Source: Terriglobia bacterium
GTDB taxonomy: Bacteria; Acidobacteriota; Terriglobia; UBA7540
Assembly: GCA_020072905.1 (NCBI GenBank)
Contig: JAIQGB010000128.1
Span: forward strand, 1 to 20,874
Direction: 5' to 3'
Length of the DNA stretch: 20,874 nucleotides
The notes below the pieces were generated by a model. That model was not told the origin of the DNA. It was given only the letters and a program-made list of their open reading frames with translations, and did not search any database. Shown piece by piece: positions 9,080-17,191 of this stretch (positions are counted from its first letter, which is position 1; each line of letters starts with the position of its first letter). The translations under genes were made by a program, and so were the position numbers.

Positions 9080-10252
9080 CTACAGCACCCGGAGGATCAG
9101 GCATTTCAGGTAGTGGGTTTCGGGGACCGTGAGGAGGATGGGGTGGTCCCGGGACTGCGTGCGCCGCTCGACAACCGCCACCATCCGGCGAGCATCGAGT
9201 GCCGCCGAGGCGACGGTTTCCAGCAGATCCGCCTCGCTCACGTGGAACGAGCACGAGCAAGTGAGGAGATAGCCGCCAGGATTCAGCATCTTCAACGCGC
9301 GCAGGTTCAATTCCTTGTACCCGCGCAGGGCGGACTCCCGGCTGGACTTCTGACGTGCAAAAGCTGGCGGGTCGAGAATGACCGTATCGAAACGTTGTCC
9401 TTCCTGGTCCGCGGCTTTGAGGAAGTCGAAGCAGTTGGCTTCCCGCCATTCGATGTTGGAGATGCCATTCAGCTCCTGATTCCTGCGGGCCAGCTTGAGC
9501 GCGTCGCCGGAGACTTCCACAGCGAGGACCGATTCGCACTGCTTGGCCAGACTGACCGCGAAAGCTCCCGTGTAGGCAAAACAGTCGAGCAGGCGGCCGC
9601 GCGCGTAGTTTTTGGCGGCACTGCGGTTCTCGCGCTGGTCGAGGAAGCCGCCGGTCTTTTGACCGCCCTTCAGGTCGTAGCAGAATTTGATCCCGGCTTC
9701 TTCGACGATGACTTCATTTACGTCCTCGCCCGCGAGGACACCGACCTGCTCCGGCAAACCCTCCAGCGCGCGCACCGCCGCATCGTTCCGCTCGAGGACG
9801 GAACGCGGCGCGAAATGCTCTTTCAAGATTTCGACCACGGCGGGCTTCAGTCGTTCCATCCCCTGGCTGAGCGTCTGGAGGACGAAGCACTCCGCATAGC
9901 GATCGACGATAAGCGAAGGGAGCAAGTCGCCCTCAGCGGCCACGAGGCGGTAAGCACGGGCGCCCTCGACGACTCGCTCGCGAAATGCCGCCGCGGCCTG
10001 GATTCTTTCGGCGAGGAATGCGCGGTCGAAAGGCCGGCTCTCCCGGGTCAGCAGCCGCAAAGCGATCTGGGATTTGTCGCTATAGAGCGCTTGACCCCAG
10101 AAGCGCTTTTTTCGGTCAACGAGGCGGACGATGTCGCCCGGCGCCGCGCCCGAGGCGTCCGCGACATCGGAGCGATAGATCCAAAGGTGACCGGAAGTGA
10201 TTCGGTCGATCCCCCGGGAGGTAACGGTGACGGCGGGAGAGTTCACGCGCAC
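9080..10252 (-). CDS. rlmI: RlmI-family class I SAM-dependent 23S rRNA cytosine methyltransferase
   Basis: Predicted methyltransferase of the RlmI/RlmK family, which makes 5-methylcytosine in 23S rRNA using S-adenosylmethionine. The 390-residue length matches the family. An N-terminal PUA domain (about 1-75, including GHLWIYRSDVADASG) is followed by the RlmI middle region and a Rossmann-fold methyltransferase (about 185-390). Visible motifs are KTGGFLDQRENR, the SAM-binding LLDCFAYTGAFAVS, the DPPAFARQK motif and the catalytic-cysteine region TCSCSFHV. The start is a GTG at 10252 without a clear Shine-Dalgarno; a second GTG two codons later is equally possible. The gene is divergent from the M2 peptidase gene. 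Family assignment is firm, the exact target nucleotide is inferred. Confidence 0.9.
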   Translation of the reverse strand: MRVNSPAVTVTSRGIDRITSGHLWIYRSDVADASGAAPGDIVRLVDRKKRFWGQALYSDKSQIALRLLTRESRPFDRAFLAERIQAAAAFRERVVEGARAYRLVAAEGDLLPSLIVDRYAECFVLQTLSQGMERLKPAVVEILKEHFAPRSVLERNDAAVRALEGLPEQVGVLAGEDVNEVIVEEAGIKFCYDLKGGQKTGGFLDQRENRSAAKNYARGRLLDCFAYTGAFAVSLAKQCESVLAVEVSGDALKLARRNQELNGISNIEWREANCFDFLKAADQEGQRFDTVILDPPAFARQKSSRESALRGYKELNLRALKMLNPGGYLLTCSCSFHVSEADLLETVASAALDARRMVAVVERRTQSRDHPILLTVPETHYLKCLILRVL

Positions 10253-10348
10253 AATGTATCACAAGGTTGCACCAGGGGACCTTTCCGGGTGCGACGTGCG
10301 CTCCGCACGGATCGCGGCGAGGCTCACCGCCCGTGGACGTTCGAGCAG

Positions 10349-10377
10349 TTGATTCGCTTTGCTGCACCGCCTAAGAT
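10349..10377 (+). promoter_or_regulatory. Candidate promoter of the M2 peptidase gene
   Basis: TTGATT (10349-10354), 17 bases, TAAGAT (10372-10377); each box matches consensus at 4 of 6 positions. Transcription from about 10384 gives a short leader carrying AAGGAGG at 10395-10401 before the ATG at 10412. Confidence 0.42.
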
Positions 10378-10411
10378 ACTTCCGCCATTCTCGTAAGGAG
10401 GAACGCCTTAT

Positions 10412-12247
10412 ATGCGTTTGCAGAGGATTGCTGTTCTCGTCCCGGCTTTTACGATCGTTTTTGGCAGCTTTGCTTCGGGCGCAGGGAAGAATCAGACGCC
10501 ACAGCGCCCTCCCACCATTCAGGAGGCAGAGAGATTTGTCGAGCAGGCGGAAGCCCGCCTGAACAAGCTCGCCATCAAAAGTTCCCGCGCCGACTGGGTT
10601 CAAGCTACTTACATCACCAACGATACGGAGGCCCTTGCTGCTTCCGCCAGAGAAGATGTTCTGGCCGCGGTCACCGACCTGGCTAACCAGGCGAAGCGCT
10701 TCGAGGGAATGAACCTCCCACCGACGTTGGCGCGCAAGCTGAAGCTGTTGAAGCTCTCTGTTTCCGCACCAGCACCCAAGGACCCCAAGGAGCGCGCCGA
10801 GCTGGCGGAGCTCGGCACCTGGCTGGAGGGCACTTACGGCAAAGGGAAGTACTGCCCCCAGAGCGGGCCGTACGCGGGGAAATGCCTGGGCCAGAGCGAA
10901 ATGGAAGAAGCCATGGCCACCACCAAGGACCCGGCTGCGCTGCTCGATCTCTGGGAAGGTTGGCGGAAGTTTTCTCCCCCCATGCGCCCCAAGTACGCGC
11001 GCTTCGTGGAACTGGCCAACAAAGGCGCGCGAGAAATGGGCTTCGCCGACGCTGGTGCCCTGTGGCGGTCCAATTACGACATGACCCCGCAAGAGTACAG
11101 CGCGGAGCTGGAACGGTTGTGGCAGCAGGTGCGCCCGCTGTATCTCTCCCTGCATACCTATGTGCGGTCGCAATTGGTGAAGAAATACGGGCCGCAAGCC
11201 GTGCCGCCCAACGGGCCCATTCCCGCGCACTTGCTGGGGAATATCTGGGCGCAGGATTGGACCAACATCTTTGACCTGCTCGACGTGCCGGGCAAGAGCG
11301 GAGGCGTGGACCTCACCCCCATCCTCCAGGAGAAGAAGATCGACGACTTGGAGATGGTTCGTTACGGGGAGCGCTTTTTCACCTCGCTCGGTTTCGACCC
11401 GTTGCCGGAAACCTTTTGGACTCGCTCGCTCTTCGTCAAGCCGCGTGATCGCGATGTCGTGTGCCACGCCAGCGCTTGGGACATCGACAACCAGGAAGAC
11501 GTCCGCCTGAAGATGTGCATCCAGATCCGCGACGAAGACTTCCGGACCGTCCACCACGAACTGGGCCACAACTTCTACCAGCTTGCCTACCGGCACCAAC
11601 CCTACCTCTTCGAGGACAGCGCCAACGATGGCTTCCACGAGGCGGTCGGCGACACCATCGCACTCTCCATCACGCCGGAGTATTTGCAGAAGGTCGGCCT
11701 GCTCGAACACGTGCCCTCCGCCGAAGGTGACCTGGGCTTGCTCATGCACCGGGCTCTCGAGAAGGTCGCCTTCCTGCCCTTTGGGCTGGTGATCGACCAG
11801 TGGCGATGGCGGATCTTTTCGGGCGAGGTGAAGCCGGCGGACTACAACGGGGCTTGGTGGGAGTTGCGTACCAAATATCAGGGCGTGGCGGCGCCGGTGG
11901 CGCGCACGGAGAGTGACTTCGATCCCGGGGCGAAATTCCACGTTCCTGCCAATGTGCCCTACACGCGCTATTTCCTGGCCGAAATTCTCCAATTCCAATT
12001 CCACCGAGGTCTGTGCCGCAGCATCGGCTACACCGGCCCGCTCGACCGCTGCTCCATCTATGGCAACAAGGAGGCCGGCGCGCGGCTGAAGAAGATGCTG
12101 GAGATGGGGAAAAGCCGTCCCTGGCCGGAGGCGTTGTACGCCCTCACCGGCGAGCGTCAGATGGACGCCACGGCCATGCTCGACTACTTCGCGCCCTTGA
12201 AGAAGTGGCTCGACGAGCAGAACAAAGGCAAGCCCGTCGGTTGGTAG
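10412..12247 (+). CDS. Secreted M2-family (ACE-like) zinc metallopeptidase
   Basis: Peptidyl-dipeptidase of family M2, related to angiotensin-converting enzyme, which releases dipeptides from peptide C-termini. The 611-residue protein has a signal peptide (about 1-24) and then a single all-helical catalytic domain, the usual size for bacterial M2 enzymes. The zinc motif HELGH occupies 382-386, and the third ligand is E410 in HEAVGD. The 28-residue distance from first histidine to glutamate is the same as in human testis ACE (H383, H387, E411). Downstream PFGLVIDQWRW and the R/Y-rich region around YTRYFLAEILQFQFH match the conserved substrate and chloride region. The AAGGAGG box lies ten bases before the ATG. 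Likely exported for peptide scavenging or cell-envelope turnover; substrate not determined. Confidence 0.93.
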   Translation: MRLQRIAVLVPAFTIVFGSFASGAGKNQTPQRPPTIQEAERFVEQAEARLNKLAIKSSRADWVQATYITNDTEALAASAREDVLAAVTDLANQAKRFEGMNLPPTLARKLKLLKLSVSAPAPKDPKERAELAELGTWLEGTYGKGKYCPQSGPYAGKCLGQSEMEEAMATTKDPAALLDLWEGWRKFSPPMRPKYARFVELANKGAREMGFADAGALWRSNYDMTPQEYSAELERLWQQVRPLYLSLHTYVRSQLVKKYGPQAVPPNGPIPAHLLGNIWAQDWTNIFDLLDVPGKSGGVDLTPILQEKKIDDLEMVRYGERFFTSLGFDPLPETFWTRSLFVKPRDRDVVCHASAWDIDNQEDVRLKMCIQIRDEDFRTVHHELGHNFYQLAYRHQPYLFEDSANDGFHEAVGDTIALSITPEYLQKVGLLEHVPSAEGDLGLLMHRALEKVAFLPFGLVIDQWRWRIFSGEVKPADYNGAWWELRTKYQGVAAPVARTESDFDPGAKFHVPANVPYTRYFLAEILQFQFHRGLCRSIGYTGPLDRCSIYGNKEAGARLKKMLEMGKSRPWPEALYALTGERQMDATAMLDYFAPLKKWLDEQNKGKPVGW

Positions 12248-12249
12248 TC

Positions 12250-12278
12250 TTACCCGGGGCTGGATTCGAGATTACAAT
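12250..12278 (+). promoter_or_regulatory. Candidate promoter directly before queA
   Basis: TTACCC (12250-12255), 17 bases, TACAAT (12273-12278, 5 of 6 to consensus). The predicted start near 12284-12285 is only a few bases before the ATG at 12288, so the transcript would be almost leaderless. Readthrough from the M2 peptidase gene, 40 bases upstream, is also possible. Confidence 0.35.
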
Positions 12279-12281
12279 TCC

Positions 12282-12297
12282 CGAGGAATGCTCCTCG
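12282..12297 (+). promoter_or_regulatory. Hairpin placing the queA start codon in its loop
   Basis: CGAGGA (12282-12287) and TCCTCG (12292-12297) are perfect inverted repeats with the four-base loop ATGC, whose first three bases are the queA start codon. The only purine-rich, SD-like bases (GAGGA) form the left arm and touch the ATG, so they cannot act as a normally spaced ribosome-binding site. Confidence 0.45.
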
Positions 12298-13373
12298 AAG
12301 AGTTCAACTATCCGCTTCCCTCCGAACTGATCGCCCAGCGGTCGCTCACCGAGCGCGACGCGTCGCGGATGATGGTGCTCGACCGCGCAGGCGGCACCCT
12401 GCAGGACCGCACCTTCCGCGAACTGCCGGGAATCCTTCAGCCCGGCGATCTGCTGGTTTTCAATAACACGAGGGTTTTTCCGGCGCGCCTCCTGGGGCGG
12501 CGGCGCGGGACGTCCGCCCAGGTGATCAGCAGGCACAATCCCGCCGCGCGCGAGCATTTGACCGGGGAAGTTGAATTGATGCTCACCCGGCAAGTGACCG
12601 AGGACGAATGGGAGGGGCTGGTCCATCCGGGCCGCAAAATTCGCAGCGGAGAAGTCCTGATTTTTGGCGAGGACGAACTCGAAGCCGAGGTCCTGAGCCG
12701 GGGCGATTACGGCCTGCGGCGAGTGCGTCTCCGCGCACGCGAAGGCCGAATCGACGCGGCCATCGACCGGCTGGGACACGTGCCGTTGCCGCCCTATATC
12801 CATCGACCGGATGAATCGGACGACCGTGAGACCTATCAGACCGTCTACGCCAAGGAGCGGGGTGCAGTGGCCGCGCCTACGGCGGGTTTCCACTTTACAG
12901 AGCGCGTGCTCGCCGAACTTCGTCAGCGGGGAGTCGAGACCTGCGAGATTACCTTGCACGTAGGCCTTGGCACCTTTCAGCCCGTGCGCGCCGAGCGCGT
13001 GGAAGAGCACAAGATGGAATCGGAGCGATACGAGATCTCCGAAGCCGCGGCAGCCGCGGTCAACCGCGCTCTTGTCGAAGGTCGTCGCTTAATCGCTGTA
13101 GGGACGACGACGGTCCGCACGCTCGAGCATGTCGCGCGAGAGCACACCGGGAGAATCGTTCCGGGAACCGGCGATGCAGACGTCTTCATCATTCCGGGCT
13201 TTCCGTTTCGAATCACCCAGGCATTGCTCACCAATTTCCACCTGCCCAAATCCACCTTACTCATGCTGGTTTCGGCCTTTGCGGGACGGGAATCCGTCCT
13301 GCGTGCCTACGCCCACGCCGTTACCGAGCGCTACCGTTTCTACAGCTACGGCGACTGCATGCTGATTATCTAA
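12288..13373 (+). CDS. queA: tRNA S-adenosylmethionine ribosyltransferase-isomerase
   Basis: QueA transfers and isomerises the ribosyl part of S-adenosylmethionine onto preQ1 at tRNA position 34, giving epoxyqueuosine in the queuosine pathway. The 361-residue protein is of normal length. It has the family's N-terminus (LLEEFNYPLPSELIAQ), LVFNNTRVFPARL, GAVAAPTAGFHFTE, TLHVGLGTFQPVR, VGTTTVRTLE and the C-terminal NFHLPKSTLLMLVSAF with a final FYSYGD. The ATG at 12288 is fixed by this N-terminus. It lacks a normally spaced Shine-Dalgarno and sits in a small hairpin. No other queuosine genes are in the window. The gene ends convergent with the DUF4139 gene across a strong hairpin. Confidence 0.96.
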   Translation: MLLEEFNYPLPSELIAQRSLTERDASRMMVLDRAGGTLQDRTFRELPGILQPGDLLVFNNTRVFPARLLGRRRGTSAQVISRHNPAAREHLTGEVELMLTRQVTEDEWEGLVHPGRKIRSGEVLIFGEDELEAEVLSRGDYGLRRVRLRAREGRIDAAIDRLGHVPLPPYIHRPDESDDRETYQTVYAKERGAVAAPTAGFHFTERVLAELRQRGVETCEITLHVGLGTFQPVRAERVEEHKMESERYEISEAAAAAVNRALVEGRRLIAVGTTTVRTLEHVAREHTGRIVPGTGDADVFIIPGFPFRITQALLTNFHLPKSTLLMLVSAFAGRESVLRAYAHAVTERYRFYSYGDCMLII

Positions 13374-13397
13374 CCACGCGCTGGATTCAAAGGCGGG

Positions 13398-13431
13398 CGC
13401 CGCAGGCCGACTCTCTGGCCGGCCTGCGGCG
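13398..13431. terminator. Bidirectional hairpin between queA and the DUF4139 gene
   Basis: A perfect 12-base-pair GC-rich stem (left arm 13398-13409, right arm 13420-13431) closes a ten-base loop midway between two convergent stop codons. There is no U-tract on either side, so it may act as a weak terminator or an mRNA 3'-end stabiliser. Confidence 0.55.
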
Positions 13432-13460
13432 TGGAGGAAGGGAACTCGTCAAGCGGGGGC

Positions 13461-14912
13461 TTAATCCCAGCGCACGCGCACACGGTATTTCAGAATCGAC
13501 TCCCCGTTCGCCGCCACGGGCACAGTGAAGCGCGCGGCGAACGCCGCGGTCTTTTCCCATTTGAACGTAGAGTCGAGGATACGCCAGTCCCCGCCGATGG
13601 GCTCGTTGACAAGCACGGTGATGGGCTCCGCCTTGTGGTTGCGCAGGGCAATTTCAAACGCCATCTCGTAAGAGTGCGGGCCGAGCGACTGGAAATCCGT
13701 CTGCTTCCGCTCCGCCACCACGTCGAACGCGTTGCCGATCAGGAGATCAAGCGTCTCATCCTTGGGCGTGTGGTCAATGCGGTCTTCGCCGATGAACTGC
13801 ACACGGCCCTTCGAGTCACCCTGGTAAACGCGTACTGTGCCCGCCGGCAACGGCAAACCCAGCGCATTCTCCTTGGAGTTCTTGAACTTGATGCGCACCT
13901 GAACGGGGTCCTTGAACGGCTGCCCCGGGCGCTGCTGGTTGTGATAGTAGAACTGTTGTCCGTTCACCTCGAACACCTTTTCGATGTTGATTCCCGTCGA
14001 GGCCAGCAGGCTGATCTGCTTCGTTTCGTTGTTCTGCAGCGTGGTGCGGCGGTCGAGCGTGTAGAGGTGATACTCGGAGAGACCCTCTTCGGCGAACTGC
14101 TGCTCCGCAGCCGGGGCAGCCTTCATGACACGTCCGGCGAGGGCCATATCGCGCTGCTCGTACACCCGGTGCAACTCTCCGGCCACGAGTTGCAGCAAAG
14201 CATTCTTGAAGGCCGTCCCGCTGTTGTTGATGATGGTGACCCAACCGTTCAGGTCGGCGGTCTTCTGGTCGGCGGCGACGGTGAGCACGTAATCGGAGTT
14301 CCAGTTGACTTGGTTGGTCAAGTACGAAGCCTCGACAGTCTGCTCGCCCGAGTGACGGTTATCGAGCAACCAGACCAGCGTCGGCTTGCTGTAGAGATTC
14401 TCCGGCAGGTCGGGGAAGACGTAGCGGTCCGCTCCCATGCCGGTGATGATCTGGTTGCCCACCTGCCAAACGGGGCCCTCGTTGTAAGCAAGCAGCGTCG
14501 CCTTGACGGGGACTTCCTTCGTCGAGTTGTTTTCGCTTACCAGGCGGACGAGCGTCAGCTCCTTTCCCACGTACTTCTGCAGTAGCTTCTGTGGACTGAG
14601 CAGGTCGTATTCGTAGTTCTGCTCGAGGACGGTCAAGTCTTTGGGCGCGGTCAGCGAAACAATGTGGACTGTCGCGGGATTGACGGCCGCGGCGATATCC
14701 ATATAACGAAGGTCGATCGTGCCCGTCGGCAGCTTCACCCGGCGCACGTCGCGCACCAGGGCGATATTGGAGTTGTAAACCGTGACGGCGAGTTCTTTCT
14801 GATCGGCTTCTGTCGAGGTCTGAGCCTCCTGACTGTAACTCGCACTCGCCAGGAGCAGCATCGCGCCGGCCAGCATCAAGGCCAACCGCCGCGCGTCATT
14901 GAGCTTCAACAT
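13461..14912 (-). CDS. Secreted DUF4139-domain protein
   Basis: A 483-residue exported protein with a signal peptide (MLKLNDARRLALMLAGAMLL, cleavage near SYSQ). The mature N-terminus reads as the family start, with VYNSNIALVRDVR and LPTGTIDLRYMDIAA. The DUF4139 beta-rich region continues to the C-terminus, with NWNSDYVL, LNGWVTIINNSGTAFKNA, and KNSKENALGLPLPAGTVRVY followed by repeated Ig-like strands. The function of DUF4139 is unknown; the related mucoidy-inhibitor proteins are also exported. I use the ATG at 14912, which begins the signal peptide and has GGAAGG six bases upstream, rather than the upstream in-frame GTG at 14960. It is divergent from the ARPP-1 gene. Confidence 0.9.
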   Translation of the reverse strand: MLKLNDARRLALMLAGAMLLLASASYSQEAQTSTEADQKELAVTVYNSNIALVRDVRRVKLPTGTIDLRYMDIAAAVNPATVHIVSLTAPKDLTVLEQNYEYDLLSPQKLLQKYVGKELTLVRLVSENNSTKEVPVKATLLAYNEGPVWQVGNQIITGMGADRYVFPDLPENLYSKPTLVWLLDNRHSGEQTVEASYLTNQVNWNSDYVLTVAADQKTADLNGWVTIINNSGTAFKNALLQLVAGELHRVYEQRDMALAGRVMKAAPAAEQQFAEEGLSEYHLYTLDRRTTLQNNETKQISLLASTGINIEKVFEVNGQQFYYHNQQRPGQPFKDPVQVRIKFKNSKENALGLPLPAGTVRVYQGDSKGRVQFIGEDRIDHTPKDETLDLLIGNAFDVVAERKQTDFQSLGPHSYEMAFEIALRNHKAEPITVLVNEPIGGDWRILDSTFKWEKTAAFAARFTVPVAANGESILKYRVRVRWD

Positions 14913-14972
14913 AGAGCACCTTCCGGATTCAGGTTTTGTCCCCACGCTCTTTGAACGCACAGCCTAGCGTTT

Positions 14973-15031
14973 CTTGCAGCAGAAATAAAGCCGCACCGCC
15001 GGCCCACCGGGTCTCGAAATATTTCTGCAAG
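14973..15031. repeat. Interrupted inverted repeat in the DUF4139/ARPP-1 divergent region
   Basis: CTTGCAGCAGAAA (14973-14985) is matched on the opposite strand by TTTCTGCAAG (15022-15031), with three extra bases in the left copy. The arms flank about 36 bases of the shared regulatory region. It could be a pair of half-sites for a regulator or a chance repeat. Confidence 0.3.
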
Positions 15032-15065
15032 GTCCGCGACGTGGGCCGTTCCAATCATGAGACAG

Positions 15066-15097
15066 GGCCCGGCATTCGACGGCCGGGCCGGAAGGCC
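15066..15097 (+). repeat. REP-like palindrome, copy 1
   Basis: CCCGGC/GCCGGG arms (within 15066-15073 and 15082-15089) are followed by GGCCGGAAGGCC at 15086-15097. The same twelve-base core follows similar arms at 17919-17957. It lies four bases before the ribosome-binding site of the ARPP-1 gene. GGAA is a GNRA-type tetraloop, so the core can fold as a small hairpin. Confidence 0.45.
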
Positions 15098-15111
15098 GTA
15101 GGAGGTGGAAG

Positions 15112-16254
15112 ATGAGGAAGGACTCGATCATCGCGGGTTTGGTACTTCTGATCTTATCCGCGCCGCTAGTGGGCCGGGCGCTTCGTCCGCGGCCCGCGCC
15201 GCTGCCCAAGGGGACGGGTGTCGGAGAGTTTCGCGGGAGCTGGAAAGTGCTTGCGCCCATCACGCGGCGCAACCTGAGCATTTACCCCGTGGTTTCGACG
15301 CTGGGCGCGGACACCTCGGGTTTCATCACACTCGATGAAGGTGTCGCGGCCGGCACGGTAAAGATTCTGGAGCGCGGCCAGGTGGAGGGCGCGATCTACC
15401 GGCGTCGTGAGCCCCGGCGCTGGCCTCCCCAATTGGAGCAGGTGCCGGACCGAGGCGGGGCGAGCGTGAATGAACTCGTCCTCGTCAATGATGCAAGCCG
15501 GCCGTTGCTGCTGCTCGCCGGCGAGGTGGTCTCGGGCGGCAAGCAGAACCGCATCATTGGCGCGGATCTCGTGGTGCCGCCCAAGAGCGACCCGGTTCCG
15601 CTCGCGGTCTTTTGCGTGGAGCACGGGCGGTGGTCGTCGGGCGGAGGAACATTCGGCTCTGCACAAGCCATCGCGCATCCGGGAATTCGACTCCAGGCGC
15701 AAGCCAACAAAAGCCAGCAAGGAGTTTGGGATTCCGTCTCCCGGGCGGCGGAGGCGGTTCCTGCAGCATCGCCCACGCAAGACTATACGGCGGTGCTGAG
15801 CGGCGCCGCAGCGCAGGAGCGCGTGGAGAAAGTCGCCCGATCCATCGAAGCGGATTACGAGCGCGAGTTGCGCGACCAGGTTGGAGGGCGGGGCGCCGTC
15901 GGCGTGGTCGTGGCGATCAACGGCGAACTGGTCTGGAGCGACGTGTTCCCCAATGCGGACCTCTTCCGCAAGTACTGGCCCAAGCTGCTGCGCTCTTACG
16001 TGATGGAAGCCGAAAGCCGCGGGCGTGGCGAGGTCTCACCTTGGGGCGAGAAGCAGATGGCGGCGCCGAGCCCCAGGCAGGCGGAAGACTTTCTGCTGGA
16101 GGATCGCGGGAGGGTGAGCATTAAAGTTGAGCCCGATGCCTACCGGCGCACGGAAGTCGCTTCCAGCAAGTACCAGATCGTGGCGCTCGAAGCCATCGAG
16201 AAGTCCGAAGACGCGGGCCTGATGCTCCATTACAACAAGATGGCGCGCGGCTAG
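15112..16254 (+). CDS. Secreted ARPP-1 (DUF6569) domain protein
   Basis: A 380-residue protein with a signal peptide (MRKDSIIAGLVLLILSAPLV). Residues about 40-345 resemble the ARPP-1 domain (ARG and rhodanese-phosphatase-superfamily-associated protein, DUF6569). Conserved-looking stretches are NLSIYPVV, NELVLVNDASRPLLLLAGE, SGGKQNRII, and ADLVVPPKSDPVPLAVFCVE ending HGRW, plus a later hydrophobic block around VGVVVAINGELVWSDVFPN. The biochemical role of the domain is not known to me. A strong GGAGG lies six bases before the ATG. The gene stands alone, divergent from DUF4139 and convergent with the HAD gene, and no rhodanese or phosphatase partner sits beside it. Confidence 0.82.
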   Translation: MRKDSIIAGLVLLILSAPLVGRALRPRPAPLPKGTGVGEFRGSWKVLAPITRRNLSIYPVVSTLGADTSGFITLDEGVAAGTVKILERGQVEGAIYRRREPRRWPPQLEQVPDRGGASVNELVLVNDASRPLLLLAGEVVSGGKQNRIIGADLVVPPKSDPVPLAVFCVEHGRWSSGGGTFGSAQAIAHPGIRLQAQANKSQQGVWDSVSRAAEAVPAASPTQDYTAVLSGAAAQERVEKVARSIEADYERELRDQVGGRGAVGVVVAINGELVWSDVFPNADLFRKYWPKLLRSYVMEAESRGRGEVSPWGEKQMAAPSPRQAEDFLLEDRGRVSIKVEPDAYRRTEVASSKYQIVALEAIEKSEDAGLMLHYNKMARG

Positions 16255-16280
16255 CACCCGGGCAATGACGCAGCGAGTTC

Positions 16281-16308
16281 ATGGGGAGGGCGGAAAGGCT
16301 CTCCCCAT
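16281..16308. terminator. Hairpin between the convergent ARPP-1 and HAD genes
   Basis: ATGGGGAG (16281-16288) pairs with CTCCCCAT (16301-16308), extendable by three pairs including one G-U to an 11-pair stem with a six-base loop. It touches the HAD stop codon and lies 27 bases after the ARPP-1 stop. No U-tract follows on either strand. Confidence 0.45.
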
Positions 16309-17009
16309 CATGCTGATTGGGTAGAATGGAAGTCGGCCGCAATCCCGGCCAGATCAATCTCACTGAATTCGCGAAAGACCCATTCGGCGTGGCGAAGCTC
16401 GTCGAGCGGGCGGCTGTGGGCAAGCGCCAGGCATTTCATCCCGGCCTTCTGCGCGGCCACGACGCCGAGCGGGGCGTCTTCGATGGCCAGGCACTCGGCG
16501 GCGGCGAGGGGTGGGTTTCGTAACGACGGCAACCCGCCCAGCCTCTCGAGCGCGTGGAGATAGACTTCCGGGTCCGGCTTCGAGCGCGCGCAATCATCTG
16601 CGGTGGCAAGCACCGAGAACAATTCGCGCAGGCCGAGCTTGCCGAGCAGGTGCTCGATTTCCACGCGCAGGCTGCCGCTGGCGATGGCAATTGGATAGCC
16701 TGCGGCGGAACGCTTCACGAACTCGATGGCGCCGGGCATGGGCGGCAGGCCGTTGCGGATGATTCCCTGATAGGCACGGAATTTCCATGCGATGAGCTCG
16801 TCGCGGCGCTGGGCGTCTACAACCCGGCCGTGGCTCTGGTAGAGGTGGTCGATGATGCCGCGGTCGTCAAGCGCCAGGTAGTCGCGGAAATACTCGTCCT
16901 CAGTGACCGTCCAGGCTTCCTGCGCGGCCATTTGTTGAGTGAGTTTGAAGATCAGGTATTCGCTATCGACGATGACGCCGTCGAAGTCAAAGATGATGGC
17001 GCGCAACAA
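16308..17009 (-). CDS. HAD-superfamily hydrolase, beta-phosphoglucomutase-like
   Basis: Cytoplasmic phosphatase or phosphomutase of HAD subfamily I with an alpha-helical cap, about 233 residues. The nucleophile motif DFDGVIVDSE lies at the N-terminus (D8 and D10 from the start used here). The cap follows, then motif II with the serine of IASGSLRVEIEH, motif III KPDPEVYL (lysine), and motif IV AIEDAPLGVVAAQKAG. The signature resembles beta-phosphoglucomutase and phosphoglycolate phosphatase-like enzymes; substrate cannot be decided. HAD proteins normally begin just before the DxD motif, so I use the TTG at 17009, with GGGAG ten bases upstream. The frame stays open upstream to a GTG at 17054, which would add 15 atypical residues. 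Divergent from ccdA. Confidence 0.88.
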   Translation of the reverse strand: MLRAIIFDFDGVIVDSEYLIFKLTQQMAAQEAWTVTEDEYFRDYLALDDRGIIDHLYQSHGRVVDAQRRDELIAWKFRAYQGIIRNGLPPMPGAIEFVKRSAAGYPIAIASGSLRVEIEHLLGKLGLRELFSVLATADDCARSKPDPEVYLHALERLGGLPSLRNPPLAAAECLAIEDAPLGVVAAQKAGMKCLALAHSRPLDELRHAEWVFREFSEIDLAGIAADFHSTQSA

Positions 17010-17073
17010 AGCTCGATGGCTCCCGGGGAATCGTGGGCACCGCTCGCGGCCCACCGACCGGCCGTCCGGAGCG

Positions 17074-17103
17074 TTTCGGCCCGCTCAAAGAATCCGCTAT
17101 GAT
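17074..17103 (+). promoter_or_regulatory. Candidate promoter of the ccdA-lgt-tlpA block
   Basis: TATGAT (17098-17103, 5 of 6) has a weak TTTCGG hexamer 18 bases upstream (17074-17079). A start near 17110 gives a leader of about 80 nt. The leader holds a CGCGGC/GCCGCG hairpin (17121-17142) and a small AGCTG/CAGCT hairpin (17172-17184) whose loop region contains the only GAGG before the ATG at 17192. Confidence 0.38.
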
Positions 17104-17191
17104 ACACTTAGTTTTTTGGGCGCGGCAAGGCGGGTCGCCGCGACTTTACGCGCTTGCGACGCATCAAAAATAGCTGAGGCAGCTCCGAAGC

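Noticed and set aside
8882..10396. 504-codon plus-strand open frame
   Set aside because: Antisense to the RlmI-type methyltransferase, whose motifs are complete. The plus-strand product resembles nothing.
10259..12004. Long open frame (581 codons) on the minus strand
   Set aside because: It is exactly antisense to the M2 peptidase gene, which has a complete zinc site and signal peptide. Long antisense frames are expected in GC-rich coding DNA.
13431..14585. 384-codon plus-strand open frame
   Set aside because: Antisense to the DUF4139 gene with its clear signal peptide and domain.
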